Assembly (NCBI GenBank): GCA_023248785.1
Contig: JAHFDX010000144.1
Span: 1-8,150 of the forward strand
DNA length: 8,150 nt
From: Myxococcales bacterium
GTDB taxonomy: Bacteria > Myxococcota_A > Polyangia > Polyangiales > Polyangiaceae
Direction: 5' to 3'
Position numbers and translations under genes: made by a program. Shown piece by piece: positions 1 through 6,030 of this stretch (its first letter is position 1; every line of letters starts with the position of its first letter). Under the pieces are notes generated by a model. It saw nothing but the letters and a program-made list of their open reading frames with translations. It had not been told where the DNA came from and searched no databases.

Positions 1-1
1 T

Positions 2-391
2 TGGGTGCGCGTCGAGGGCAACGACGTATCGCTGGATTTTCGGCTTGCGATGGTCGAGGCTCGGGAAGCAGAGAGTTGTCTCGAGGTGTGCACGGTCTGC
101 GCCGCACGTGTGGCAACTGGCTCACGATGCGCGACATGCCAAGCCCCACACTCAATCACGCGAAATGGTAGCCCCTTGCGATGCATCGTTCGCGTCGACG
201 GCACGAGACACGCACAATCGATTCGCGCGCTGATTCCCATATCAGCTGGAGAACTCTGGCTGCGACGCGACGCGAGCTCGATGGGCAGAGGAGCGTTCTC
301 ACGTCCGATCCTCACGGTGTTTGCGATTGGCTGCGGCGGCTTTATTGCCCTGTGTGTCGCGCTCGGGATCGCGTTCGCGACCTGCAAATAA
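2..391 (+). CDS. Zinc-ribbon, single-TM protein of unknown function (5' end at window edge)
   Basis: I do not recognise a named family. The frame is open to the left edge, so the true start may lie outside the window; a GTG at position 5 would give 128 aa. Numbering from that GTG, two CxxC pairs (Cys29/32 and Cys42/45) are spaced like a small zinc ribbon or rubredoxin-like knuckle. A strongly hydrophobic segment at about 101-126, rich in Ile, Phe, Ala and Gly, is a likely C-terminal membrane helix that leaves only two residues (Cys, Lys) beyond it. That suggests a tail-anchored protein with a metal-binding head. The stop at 389-391 lies 7 nt from the stop of the convergent dehydrogenase gene, so the two transcripts probably overlap. 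Codon choice looks coding, but the competing frame from 181 to 453 makes the assignment less than certain. Function is unknown. Confidence 0.6.
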   Translation, partial: WVRVEGNDVSLDFRLAMVEAREAESCLEVCTVCAARVATGSRCATCQAPHSITRNGSPLRCIVRVDGTRHAQSIRALIPISAGELWLRRDASSMGRGAFSRPILTVFAIGCGGFIALCVALGIAFATCK

Positions 392-398
392 CGAACGA

Positions 399-1352
399 CT
401 ACGGTACGAGCAGCAACTTCCCCACAACCTTTCCCTTACGCGACAAGGCATGAGCATATTCCGCCTGCGCGAGTGGAAACTTCTTCTCAATCAAACACGT
501 GAGCTCGTCACGTGACAAAGCCAAGACAAGCGGGTCCAACGTCTTCCTCGTCGGTCTACGGAGTACCGTCGCGACACTTGGCAAAAATCCAATCGCCAGA
601 TAGTCACCTGCCCGCACAACCGCAAGCGCGACCTTCCCTGTCGGGGTGAGGAGCGATCGACAGGTTCCAAGGGGGTACAAGTCAGTCCCTACTGCATGCA
701 ACACCAGCTCGAACGGCCCGTGCACCCGAGCAGCCTCAAGTGCATCGCCCTTCGTATAGTCAACTGCGATTGCACCAAAGCGTTCGACCAACGCCGTGTT
801 GCGCGACGAGCAGACGCCCACGGCACCTGCCCCTAGCGATCGAGCAAGCTGAATGCCCATTAATCCCACGCCGCCCGAAGCGCCAAGGACCAAAACGCGT
901 GCCTGCGGCTTTCGGTCAATGCCCCCAATTTCCGTGAGGGCACGCCAAGCTGTGACACCTGCAACGGGCAAACACGCCGCGTCGTCGAACGAAATCGCGT
1001 CCGGCAAAACGGCACACTGATCCGCGTTCACAACCACTTCGTCCGCGTAGCTTCCAAGCTGATTGCGCGAAAAATCGGTTCCGCCTACCACCCGAGTACC
1101 GGCTCCAAGGTCGGCCGATGTTCCCGCCTCGATCACTTCGCCCGAAAAATCCACGCCTACAACAAGCGGTCCGGACGGCCCGACAACTCGATGCGCAATC
1201 CGAAGCGGCCCCCCTTCACGCATCTTCCAGTCTACAGGATTCACGCCAATGGCTCGAACGCGAACACGAACATCTTTCGGACCAACAGGTCGCGAGGAAA
1301 GTTCAACGAGGCCGAGTGGAGTTTGTGCAGACTTTGATGTGGCAACGAGCAT
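399..1352 (-). CDS. Zinc-independent MDR oxidoreductase (quinone oxidoreductase / RTN4IP1-like)
   Basis: This is a 317-aa medium-chain dehydrogenase/reductase that should transfer hydride from NAD(P)H to a quinone or an enone/enal substrate; the exact substrate cannot be read from sequence. The N-terminal GroES-like domain carries NPVDWKMREG (38-47), VGVDFSGEVIEAG (65-77) and SYADEVVV (101-108). LPVAGVTAW (128-136) precedes the Rossmann domain, whose nucleotide loop is GASGGVG (157-163). The end KGKVVGKLLL is usual for the family. The Cys/His ligands of zinc-dependent alcohol dehydrogenases are absent, which points to the quinone oxidoreductase branch. Length is typical. The ATG at 1352 is the only good start before the conserved N-terminus, but no clear Shine-Dalgarno precedes it. 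It is the last gene of the minus-strand cluster, 80 nt after the lipoprotein gene, so it may be co-transcribed or have its own promoter. Confidence 0.9.
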   Translation of the reverse strand: MLVATSKSAQTPLGLVELSSRPVGPKDVRVRVRAIGVNPVDWKMREGGPLRIAHRVVGPSGPLVVGVDFSGEVIEAGTSADLGAGTRVVGGTDFSRNQLGSYADEVVVNADQCAVLPDAISFDDAACLPVAGVTAWRALTEIGGIDRKPQARVLVLGASGGVGLMGIQLARSLGAGAVGVCSSRNTALVERFGAIAVDYTKGDALEAARVHGPFELVLHAVGTDLYPLGTCRSLLTPTGKVALAVVRAGDYLAIGFLPSVATVLRRPTRKTLDPLVLALSRDELTCLIEKKFPLAQAEYAHALSRKGKVVGKLLLVP

Positions 1353-1421
1353 GGGAGCCTAGGTGTATCACGGGTTGTTACGAATGGCGCGACTCGCCCG
1401 AAGGACCTCACGGAGGCTCCC
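1353..1421 (-). repeat. 8-bp inverted repeat in the leader of the dehydrogenase gene
   Basis: GGGAGCCT at 1353-1360 is matched by its reverse complement AGGCTCCC at 1414-1421. In the minus-strand transcript the second arm (AGGCUCCC) ends directly at the AUG at 1352, so pairing across the 53-nt loop would bury the translation start region. The pairing is seen in the sequence; a regulatory role is inference, and eight matching bases across a gap this size can arise by chance. Confidence 0.3.
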
Positions 1422-1432
1422 TGGGAATGGCC

Positions 1433-2290
1433 TTACGGCCCCTCTTCCCCAATCGGCAACAAATCTTGAGGCAACGGCTCGACCAAAAACTCTACGCGTC
1501 GATTCACCTTGCGCGCGTTTTCATCTGAACTCTCTTGGACGGGCATCGCATCGGCGGCGGCGCTCGCGAGCAAGCGTTGCGCGGAAAGCCCGTTCTTGCC
1601 GAGCATAGCAATGATGGCCACTGCGCGCGCGGCGGCGAGATCAACATTCGTTGGGAAACGTGGCGATTTTGGTGGAGAACCGTCGGTGTGAACCATGACC
1701 AGATAGCGACGGTCGGCAATCTGGGACAAATGATGCGCAAGTTCAATGAGCAAGAACTTCCCCGCGTTCTTCACTTCCACATGCCCGTTATCGAACAACG
1801 CGTCGCTCGGAACCACGACCGCAATGCGGCCCCCGGTCGTCACCAGTTGCACTTGGTTGCTCTGAATCATCCGCTCAAGTTTTCGTTGCAACTCGTCACG
1901 CAACGCCGCACGCGCTTTCGAGTTCTCTTCGAGCCGCCGCAGCTGTGCAAGTCGAGCACGCGCTTCGGCGTAACTCCGACGTTCTTTGTCGAACGTCTTG
2001 CCGAGTCGCTGGAGCTCTGAGCGCATCTCCTCTTGCACAGCCGTCGACTCATCAAGCTTGATTTGTAGGTTATGCTTGTCGACCGCGGCCTCCCGGATGA
2101 GCGTTTCGTGCAGATGAATCTGCGCTTCGTTTTCCTTGAGCGTCTTTTCTTGTTTAGTGCGCTGCCTGTCACACTTGCTCAGGTTCGACTCGTAATCCTG
2201 TGCTTTTTGCACCATGCGATCGTATTCGCCACGACCGACGCATCCGACGAGCACCACTGACAACGTTACGAACCACAGACCCTTATCCAT
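1433..2290 (-). CDS. OmpA-family outer-membrane lipoprotein with coiled-coil stalk
   Basis: This 285-aa protein should tether the outer membrane to peptidoglycan. It begins with a lipoprotein signal peptide whose hydrophobic core ends in the lipobox LVGC (Cys17); the +2 residue is Val, so the E. coli rule predicts outer-membrane sorting. Residues about 25-145 are Glu/Lys/Arg/Gln rich with heptad character, consistent with a long coiled coil crossing the periplasm. Residues about 148-270 form an OmpA C-terminal domain: HTDG (Asp203) and LAAARA (Arg222) supply the Asp and Arg that bind diaminopimelate in OmpA, and VNRRVEF (262-268) is the conserved closing motif. I chose ATG 2290 over the longer TTG at 2323 because it puts the signal peptide at the N-terminus and because GAGGAG (2301-2306) lies 10 nt upstream. 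The start overlaps the preceding ygfZ stop by 8 nt, so translational coupling is likely. A Pro/Glu-rich tail follows the domain. Confidence 0.88.
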   Translation of the reverse strand: MDKGLWFVTLSVVLVGCVGRGEYDRMVQKAQDYESNLSKCDRQRTKQEKTLKENEAQIHLHETLIREAAVDKHNLQIKLDESTAVQEEMRSELQRLGKTFDKERRSYAEARARLAQLRRLEENSKARAALRDELQRKLERMIQSNQVQLVTTGGRIAVVVPSDALFDNGHVEVKNAGKFLLIELAHHLSQIADRRYLVMVHTDGSPPKSPRFPTNVDLAAARAVAIIAMLGKNGLSAQRLLASAAADAMPVQESSDENARKVNRRVEFLVEPLPQDLLPIGEEGP

Positions 2291-3218
2291 CAGCCGCGAT
2301 CTCCTCTTCGCTTCCCAAAACAACCGCGCGAAGCCCCCTCACTTGCAGCTCAGTCCCAACCGCGAGGTGCGTACGCTTTACGACGGCGAACATCACTGGG
2401 CGATTCCATCGTTCACTGAGAGATCCACTTCGGGTCTCGCCCACAACATCGCCCTTGGGATCTGCGACAGCGGAGCCCGAAGGTGCAAGTGCCTCGCCTG
2501 ATTCAAGGGCAATGCGCGTGAGTCTTCGTTTCACGTGCCCTCGTTTTTCGAGCATGTAAACGACCTCTTGCCCGAGGTAACAGCCCTTCTCGAACGACAC
2601 AGCCTTGAGCTCAAGCGCCGCTTCTTGCGGGTAGAAGTTCTGATCATAATCGATACCAAACGATGGCAGAAATCGATCCACGCGTAGCGTGTCCCACGTC
2701 GCGTCGTCGGCCACAACACCTGCGACGCTCGTCGTCATATCGCCCAGGGCATCACCCAGTTCACGTGCGCGAGACGCCGGTAGCGACAAAAGCAGATCCC
2801 CCCTCCCAAGCACCTCGACCTCGGAAATCACAGCCCCGGATCCCGCAATCGCGTTTGCGACTTCCGCCGCAAAAGGACCGTGGAGCGACACAAGCTCTGC
2901 TTCCACAAGCTCGACCGCAGCGTCTTCCATGATGAGGTGGGCATCGAGCAATGCGAACACCGCTTCGCGTTCTGCCACCGGCGCGAAGAGCCAAGTGGCT
3001 TGACCGTCATCGAGCAAATGCAAGTCAGCCACGATCTTCCCGTTTTTTTGTACGATGAGCCCATACGAGCCGTGTCCAGGAGCTCGTTTGAGCAGGTCGC
3101 ACGTCAACAAACCGTTGAGCCATGTCCCACGATCTGGCCCTTTTGCAAGGACTGCAGACCGATCTACCCAACGTCGGAGCACAACCGTTTCACGTAGCTT
3201 GTTCAGGATCCCCGTCAT
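2283..3218 (-). CDS. ygfZ: YgfZ/GcvT-like folate-binding protein (Fe-S enzyme maintenance)
   Basis: This 311-aa protein belongs to the YgfZ/CAF17 family. Family members bind tetrahydrofolate and support the activity or repair of certain Fe-S enzymes such as the tRNA methylthiotransferase MiaB; they act in the cytoplasm. The signature KGCYLGQE is at 211-218 and includes the family's essential Cys (Cys213). It is preceded by the usual RFLPSFGIDYD (182-192) and PQEA (197-200) blocks. The N-terminal part (GTWLNGLLTCDL, about 31-42; LIVQKNGKIVADLHLL, 54-69) matches the GcvT-like fold. I chose ATG 3218; the longer option is a TTG at 3233, and neither has a strong Shine-Dalgarno. It heads the minus-strand cluster and its stop overlaps the lipoprotein start by 8 nt. 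The gene symbol reflects the family; the exact client enzymes here are unknown. Confidence 0.9.
   Translation of the reverse strand: MTGILNKLRETVVLRRWVDRSAVLAKGPDRGTWLNGLLTCDLLKRAPGHGSYGLIVQKNGKIVADLHLLDDGQATWLFAPVAEREAVFALLDAHLIMEDAAVELVEAELVSLHGPFAAEVANAIAGSGAVISEVEVLGRGDLLLSLPASRARELGDALGDMTTSVAGVVADDATWDTLRVDRFLPSFGIDYDQNFYPQEAALELKAVSFEKGCYLGQEVVYMLEKRGHVKRRLTRIALESGEALAPSGSAVADPKGDVVGETRSGSLSERWNRPVMFAVVKRTHLAVGTELQVRGLRAVVLGSEEEIAADG
2301..2306 (-). promoter_or_regulatory. Ribosome binding site of the OmpA-like lipoprotein gene
   Basis: GAGGAG on the minus strand lies inside the 3' end of the ygfZ-like gene, 10 nt before ATG 2290. It is the clearest Shine-Dalgarno in the window and decides between the ATG start and the upstream TTG. 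Confidence 0.65.
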
Positions 3219-3254
3219 TGTTTGTGCTTTCAAATGCGCATCGGCTCAATCGTC

Positions 3255-3260
3255 ATTTTA
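3255..3260 (-). promoter_or_regulatory. Candidate -10 box for the ygfZ cluster
   Basis: On the minus strand 3260-3255 reads TAAAAT (5 of 6 to the sigma-70 -10 consensus), about 37 nt upstream of ATG 3218, which would give a leader of roughly 30 nt. No good -35 hexamer lies at the usual spacing, so this is weak support. Confidence 0.3.
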
Positions 3261-3269
3261 GAAACAGAT

Positions 3270-3297
3270 TTGACTCAGCACCCCGGGTATGGATAAC
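3270..3297 (+). promoter_or_regulatory. Candidate promoter of the lipid kinase gene
   Basis: TTGACT (3270-3275, 5 of 6 to the -35 consensus) is followed after 16 nt by GATAAC (3292-3297, 4 of 6 to the -10). Transcription would begin at about the GTG start at 3306, implying a leaderless or nearly leaderless mRNA. This agrees with the lack of any Shine-Dalgarno before that GTG. The region also serves the divergent ygfZ cluster. Confidence 0.35.
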
Positions 3298-3305
3298 CAT
3301 GCCTT

Positions 3306-4253
3306 GTGCACGGGATCGGAATCGTCCTCAATCCGAAAAGCCGCCGTAACCTACGAAACCCTCGAGCCGCGTACCGGCTTGCGCGTCAATTAGGCGATAA
3401 TGGCGTTGTACGCGAGGCTCGATCGATTGAAGAGCTGCACCGCATTGCCGAGGACTTCAAAAACCTCAAGATCGAAGTCCTAGGCATCAGCGGCGGCGAC
3501 GGCACAAGCAGCGTGACGCTTACCGGCTTCTTGAAGGTCTACCAAGGCATGGCGATGCCGCAAATCGCGCTTTTGCGAGGCGGCACCATGAACACCGTCG
3601 CCAACAGCATCGGAACGAGCCAAGGGCGTCCCGAAGGGTTGCTCGCGAGGCTTGTGCGTTCGTACAATGAACGAAGCTTGAAGCCGCTCGACAACGTTGA
3701 GCGGCACGTCATGAAGGTGGGCAACCACTACGGTTTCTTGTTTGGCAGCGGCGTCACAGTTGGGTTCTTGCGTGAGTACTACCGCGATCCGGAACCGTCT
3801 CCGATTGTTGCGGTGCAGACTCTGGCGCGAGGCATCGGAAGCGCCCTCATCGGTGGCGAAACGATTCACCGAATGACCGCGCCTTGGACCGGAAGTGTGG
3901 CGTTTCCAGACGGGACCGAGTGGCCCATGCGCGACTACTTGACCGTCGCCGCGGGAACGATCGATCAAGTGGGCCTCAACTTTCGCCCTTTCTATCGATA
4001 CGACAGGAGGCCCAACGCCTTTCAAATCGTGGGAGTTCATGCAACCGCCGTTCAGTTCATTCCTGAGCTCGGTCGCATTTTGCGTGCGCAACCGATGCGC
4101 ACCGATAGAGCGTTCGACATGCTCACCGATAGAGCGACGTTGATTTCAAAGGAAGCGCGCACGCACTATTTCATCGACGGCGACCTGCACGAGAGCGGCA
4201 AGGAACTCGAGATTGGGATTGGTCCGCGCGTGAAGATCGTGGTGATTCGGTAA
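3306..4253 (+). CDS. Diacylglycerol/sphingosine kinase family lipid kinase
   Basis: This 315-aa protein belongs to the DAGK catalytic (LCB5/YegS-like) family, which transfers the gamma-phosphate of ATP to a lipid hydroxyl at the inner face of the membrane. The N-terminal GIVLNPKSRRN (5-15), the nucleotide-binding GISGGDGT (60-67) and the LLRGGTMNTVANSIG block (89-103) come in the family order. Near the C-terminus HYFIDGDL (287-294) matches the DG-containing strand that precedes the last hydrophobic strands. Two positions differ from the usual pattern: GGDGT is followed by SSVTLTG rather than the common xNEVxNG, and the GTxND block reads GTMNT, without the Asp. It may therefore be a subfamily with a different lipid or altered activity. 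The frame has a stop at 3294-3296, so GTG 3306 is the only reasonable start. It is transcribed divergently from ygfZ. Confidence 0.88.
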   Translation: MHGIGIVLNPKSRRNLRNPRAAYRLARQLGDNGVVREARSIEELHRIAEDFKNLKIEVLGISGGDGTSSVTLTGFLKVYQGMAMPQIALLRGGTMNTVANSIGTSQGRPEGLLARLVRSYNERSLKPLDNVERHVMKVGNHYGFLFGSGVTVGFLREYYRDPEPSPIVAVQTLARGIGSALIGGETIHRMTAPWTGSVAFPDGTEWPMRDYLTVAAGTIDQVGLNFRPFYRYDRRPNAFQIVGVHATAVQFIPELGRILRAQPMRTDRAFDMLTDRATLISKEARTHYFIDGDLHESGKELEIGIGPRVKIVVIR

Positions 4254-4287
4254 TTCTGGTTTCCGATCGCAGACATTCATCGGGGAT

Positions 4288-4638
4288 GGTGTCGGGGCTA
4301 ATTCAGTTCATGCGCATCGTGCTCCACTCCGCATTCGCTCGAGACTGGGTTCTATTTCGGCGAGTGGACTCACAACGGGTGTCTACTTCTTTCACCCGGT
4401 CGCCACGGGCAAGGTCAATCGCGATTTCAAAGACGTTACTGCTGACGGGACGGTGTATTGCTACGAACAATTTTCGGGCATTGTGTCGAAAGAGGTCGAG
4501 GAAGTGATGGCGCCGCAGGCGATCCTGATCCAATTGACGAGCGAAACCAAACTCCGCATCCAACGGCGAGAAGAAGGGACGTGCACATCCATTTCCGCCC
4601 GGACCTTCGATGGCAAGGCCACCGACTTTGAGCGATGA
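4288..4638 (+). pseudogene. Coding-like stretch without a start, probable decayed gene
   Basis: One reading frame is open from 4246, just after a stop at 4243, to TGA 4636-4638, but it has no ATG, GTG or TTG before GTG 4453. From about 4378 on, its codons and residues look protein-like: GVYFFHPVATGKV, then DVTADGTVYCYEQFSGIV, then an acidic helix-like EVEEVMAP. Just upstream, the next frame reads TGFYFGEWTHN (4344-4376), and removing one G from GGG at 4377-4379 joins the two into TGFYFGEWTHNGVYFFHP. That suggests a frameshifted remnant of a gene with its 5' end lost. I recognise no family. If it is instead intact, translation could start at GTG 4453 and give 61 aa. The opposite-strand frame (4303-4563) looks like a shadow. 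It sits 34 nt after the lipid kinase gene. Confidence 0.4.
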
Positions 4639-4658
4639 TGAAATTCGGGCTCGATTTA

Positions 4659-4686
4659 GTGCATCGATTCAATTGATTCGATGCAC
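4659..4686. repeat. 28-bp near-perfect palindrome
   Basis: The left arm GTGCATCGA-T-TCAA (4659-4672) pairs with the right arm TTGA-T-TCGATGCAC (4673-4686) at 13 of 14 positions, the exception being a T/T opposition at 4668/4677. It lies 21 nt after the coding-like stretch and 126 nt before the SDR start. No T-run follows on either strand, so it is not a standard intrinsic terminator. A binding site for a dimeric regulator or a recombination/processing site would fit equally; the role is unknown. Confidence 0.7.
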
Positions 4687-4726
4687 ATGACAAAATCACC
4701 ACAACGAGTCAGACCATTGAAAATTG

Positions 4727-4772
4727 GGGGTGATTCGGCGCCCTCGCCAACGAGGGGGCGTTGAATCACCCC
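4727..4772 (+). repeat. Large stem-loop upstream of the SDR gene
   Basis: GGGGTGATTC (4727-4736) pairs fully with GAATCACCCC (4763-4772), and CCCTCG (4741-4746) pairs with CGAGGG (4751-4756) around a CCAA loop (4747-4750). Between the two helices is an asymmetric internal loop (GGCG against GGCGTT). Sixteen Watson-Crick pairs make this the strongest hairpin in the window. It ends 39 nt before ATG 4812. The downstream bases TCGTTTG are only weakly T-rich. It could end upstream transcripts or act as a 5' leader element of the SDR gene. Confidence 0.65.
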
Positions 4773-4811
4773 TCGTTTGAATGGACTCGCTGCACTACGA
4801 TGGTATGCAAC

Positions 4812-5876
4812 ATGACCCATTCATCCTCTTCCTTTTCTGGTCCAGTCGCGGTGACCGGCGCCACTGGTTACGTCGCGGCTCACGTGGTCCGTGAGTTACT
4901 TCTGCGCGGAGCGACGGTCCACGCCACTGCACGCGAGCCTGCGAATGAAGCGAAAGTAGGGCACCTCTTGCAACTTGCGCACGAGTTGCCCGGAACGCTC
5001 AAGCTGTTCGCAGCGGATCTGCTCGATGAGGGTTCGTTCTCACCTGCTATCGACGGATGCGAAGTGGTGATCCACACCGCGTCACCGTTCGAACTGAGTG
5101 GAACGAAGAATCCGCAACGCGACTTAATCGACCCCGCGATAAAGGGCACGCGAAATGTTCTTCACTCGTGCACATCGACGAAAACCGTTCGTCGCATCGT
5201 CCTCACTTCGAGCACATACGCCATCTATGGCGATCCCTCCGATTGCGTCGCGCGCGGGCGTCCGCTCACCGAAGCAGATTGGAACGAGACATGCTCGCTT
5301 TCTCACGGCGCGTATGCCTTTTCAAAAACGTTGGCTGAACGCGAAGCATGGCAACTCGCCGCCGCGCAAGACCAGTGGCGCCTCGTTGTGATCAACCCCG
5401 GCTTCGTGATGGGCCCATCCCTCACCACACGCAACGATTCTGCAAGCATCGACTTCTTGCTTGGGCTCATCGACGGGCGTCGCGCGAGTGGTATGTGGGA
5501 ATTCTATGCACCGTGGGTCGACGTTCGCGATGTCGGATACGCACACGTTGAAGCGGCGTTACGCCCCGATGCGGAGGGGCGGCACGCTATCGTGGGCGAG
5601 ATCGCGGGTGTCTGGAAGGTCATCGATTGGATTCGCGAAGACTTCGGCACAAGGGTGCGGTTGCCCCGAATGCACGTCCCCAAGTGGCTAGCGTACCTCG
5701 GTGCGCCCACAGCAGGGTTCTCATGGAAGTACGTATCGCGCAACGTCAACGTTCCGCTTCAGATCGACGCCACACGGAGCCGCACGCGCCTTGGGCTCAA
5801 GTATCGATCGCTACGCGACACCATCCGCGAACACATCGAGCAGATGATGCGCGATGGTCTCTATGTTCCGCGATGA
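4812..5876 (+). CDS. Extended SDR, dihydroflavonol-4-reductase / cinnamoyl-CoA reductase-like
   Basis: This 354-aa NAD(P)-dependent reductase is of the extended short-chain dehydrogenase class. It should reduce an aldehyde, ketone or CoA-ester carbonyl in the cytoplasm; the substrate cannot be inferred. The nucleotide-binding loop TGATGYVAA (15-23) has Ala in place of the third Gly, as is common in the DFR/CCR group. AADLLDE (68-74), VIHTASPF (about 87-93), IVLTSS (129-134) and the catalytic YAFSK (Tyr168, Lys172) follow in family order, then NPGFVMGPS. I chose ATG 4812 because it leaves the usual short leader before the Rossmann strand. ATG 4800 (358 aa) and TTG 4761 (371 aa) are possible in frame, and the latter would begin within the stem-loop. 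No start has a convincing Shine-Dalgarno. It appears to be transcribed alone. Confidence 0.9.
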   Translation: MTHSSSSFSGPVAVTGATGYVAAHVVRELLLRGATVHATAREPANEAKVGHLLQLAHELPGTLKLFAADLLDEGSFSPAIDGCEVVIHTASPFELSGTKNPQRDLIDPAIKGTRNVLHSCTSTKTVRRIVLTSSTYAIYGDPSDCVARGRPLTEADWNETCSLSHGAYAFSKTLAEREAWQLAAAQDQWRLVVINPGFVMGPSLTTRNDSASIDFLLGLIDGRRASGMWEFYAPWVDVRDVGYAHVEAALRPDAEGRHAIVGEIAGVWKVIDWIREDFGTRVRLPRMHVPKWLAYLGAPTAGFSWKYVSRNVNVPLQIDATRSRTRLGLKYRSLRDTIREHIEQMMRDGLYVPR

Positions 5877-5939
5877 CGTAAATCTCCCCGTTGTGAGAGT
5901 CGGGCGTTCATGTCTCGCCGTGGCACGTGCTTCCACGTA

Positions 5940-5956
5940 GCGCTCACCCGGAGCGC
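5940..5956. repeat. Small GC-rich hairpin downstream of the SDR gene
   Basis: GCGCTC (5940-5945) and GAGCGC (5951-5956) form a 6-bp stem with loop ACCCG, 64 nt after the SDR stop. It could help end transcription, but no T-run follows, so the terminator call is weak. The rest of 5877-5990 shows nothing I can identify. Confidence 0.35.
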
Positions 5957-5994
5957 AGGCGGCATGTTGCGATGCGGAGAGTGGACATATCTCC

Positions 5995-6018
5995 TTGACT
6001 TAGTCTATGACTTAGTTC
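5995..6018 (+). promoter_or_regulatory. Tandem-repeat operator and promoter of the toxin-antitoxin pair
   Basis: Two 12-bp tandem units (5995-6006 and 6007-6018) share TGACTTAGT (5996-6004 and 6008-6016). The first contains the odd-centred palindrome GACT-T-AGTC (5997-6005); the second has the weaker GACT-T-AGTT. The first unit includes TTGACT, a good -35 box, and TATGAC (6006-6011) is a possible -10 for an alternative promoter. Either arrangement leaves a leader of only about 0-13 nt before ATG 6031. Repeated palindromic half-sites overlapping the promoter are what is expected where a Phd/YefM antitoxin represses its own operon. The repeats are seen; binding is inferred. Confidence 0.55.
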
Positions 6019-6030
6019 ACATTTTCTCAT

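Noticed and set aside
1535..2020. 161-codon plus-strand frame inside the lipoprotein gene
   Set aside because: It is antisense to the OmpA-like domain and coiled coil, and shows no recognisable motif.
3480..4091. 203-codon minus-strand frame inside the lipid kinase gene
   Set aside because: The plus frame carries clear DAGK motifs over the same span; the antisense frame has none and is a shadow.
4303..4563. 86-codon minus-strand frame
   Set aside because: It lies opposite the coding-like plus-strand stretch, resembles no known protein, and is rich in Arg/Asp/Asn as expected of an antisense shadow.
4727..4772. Intrinsic terminator for the region upstream of the SDR gene
   Set aside because: The stem is strong but the following bases are not a real T-run, so it was recorded as a stem-loop, not as a terminator.
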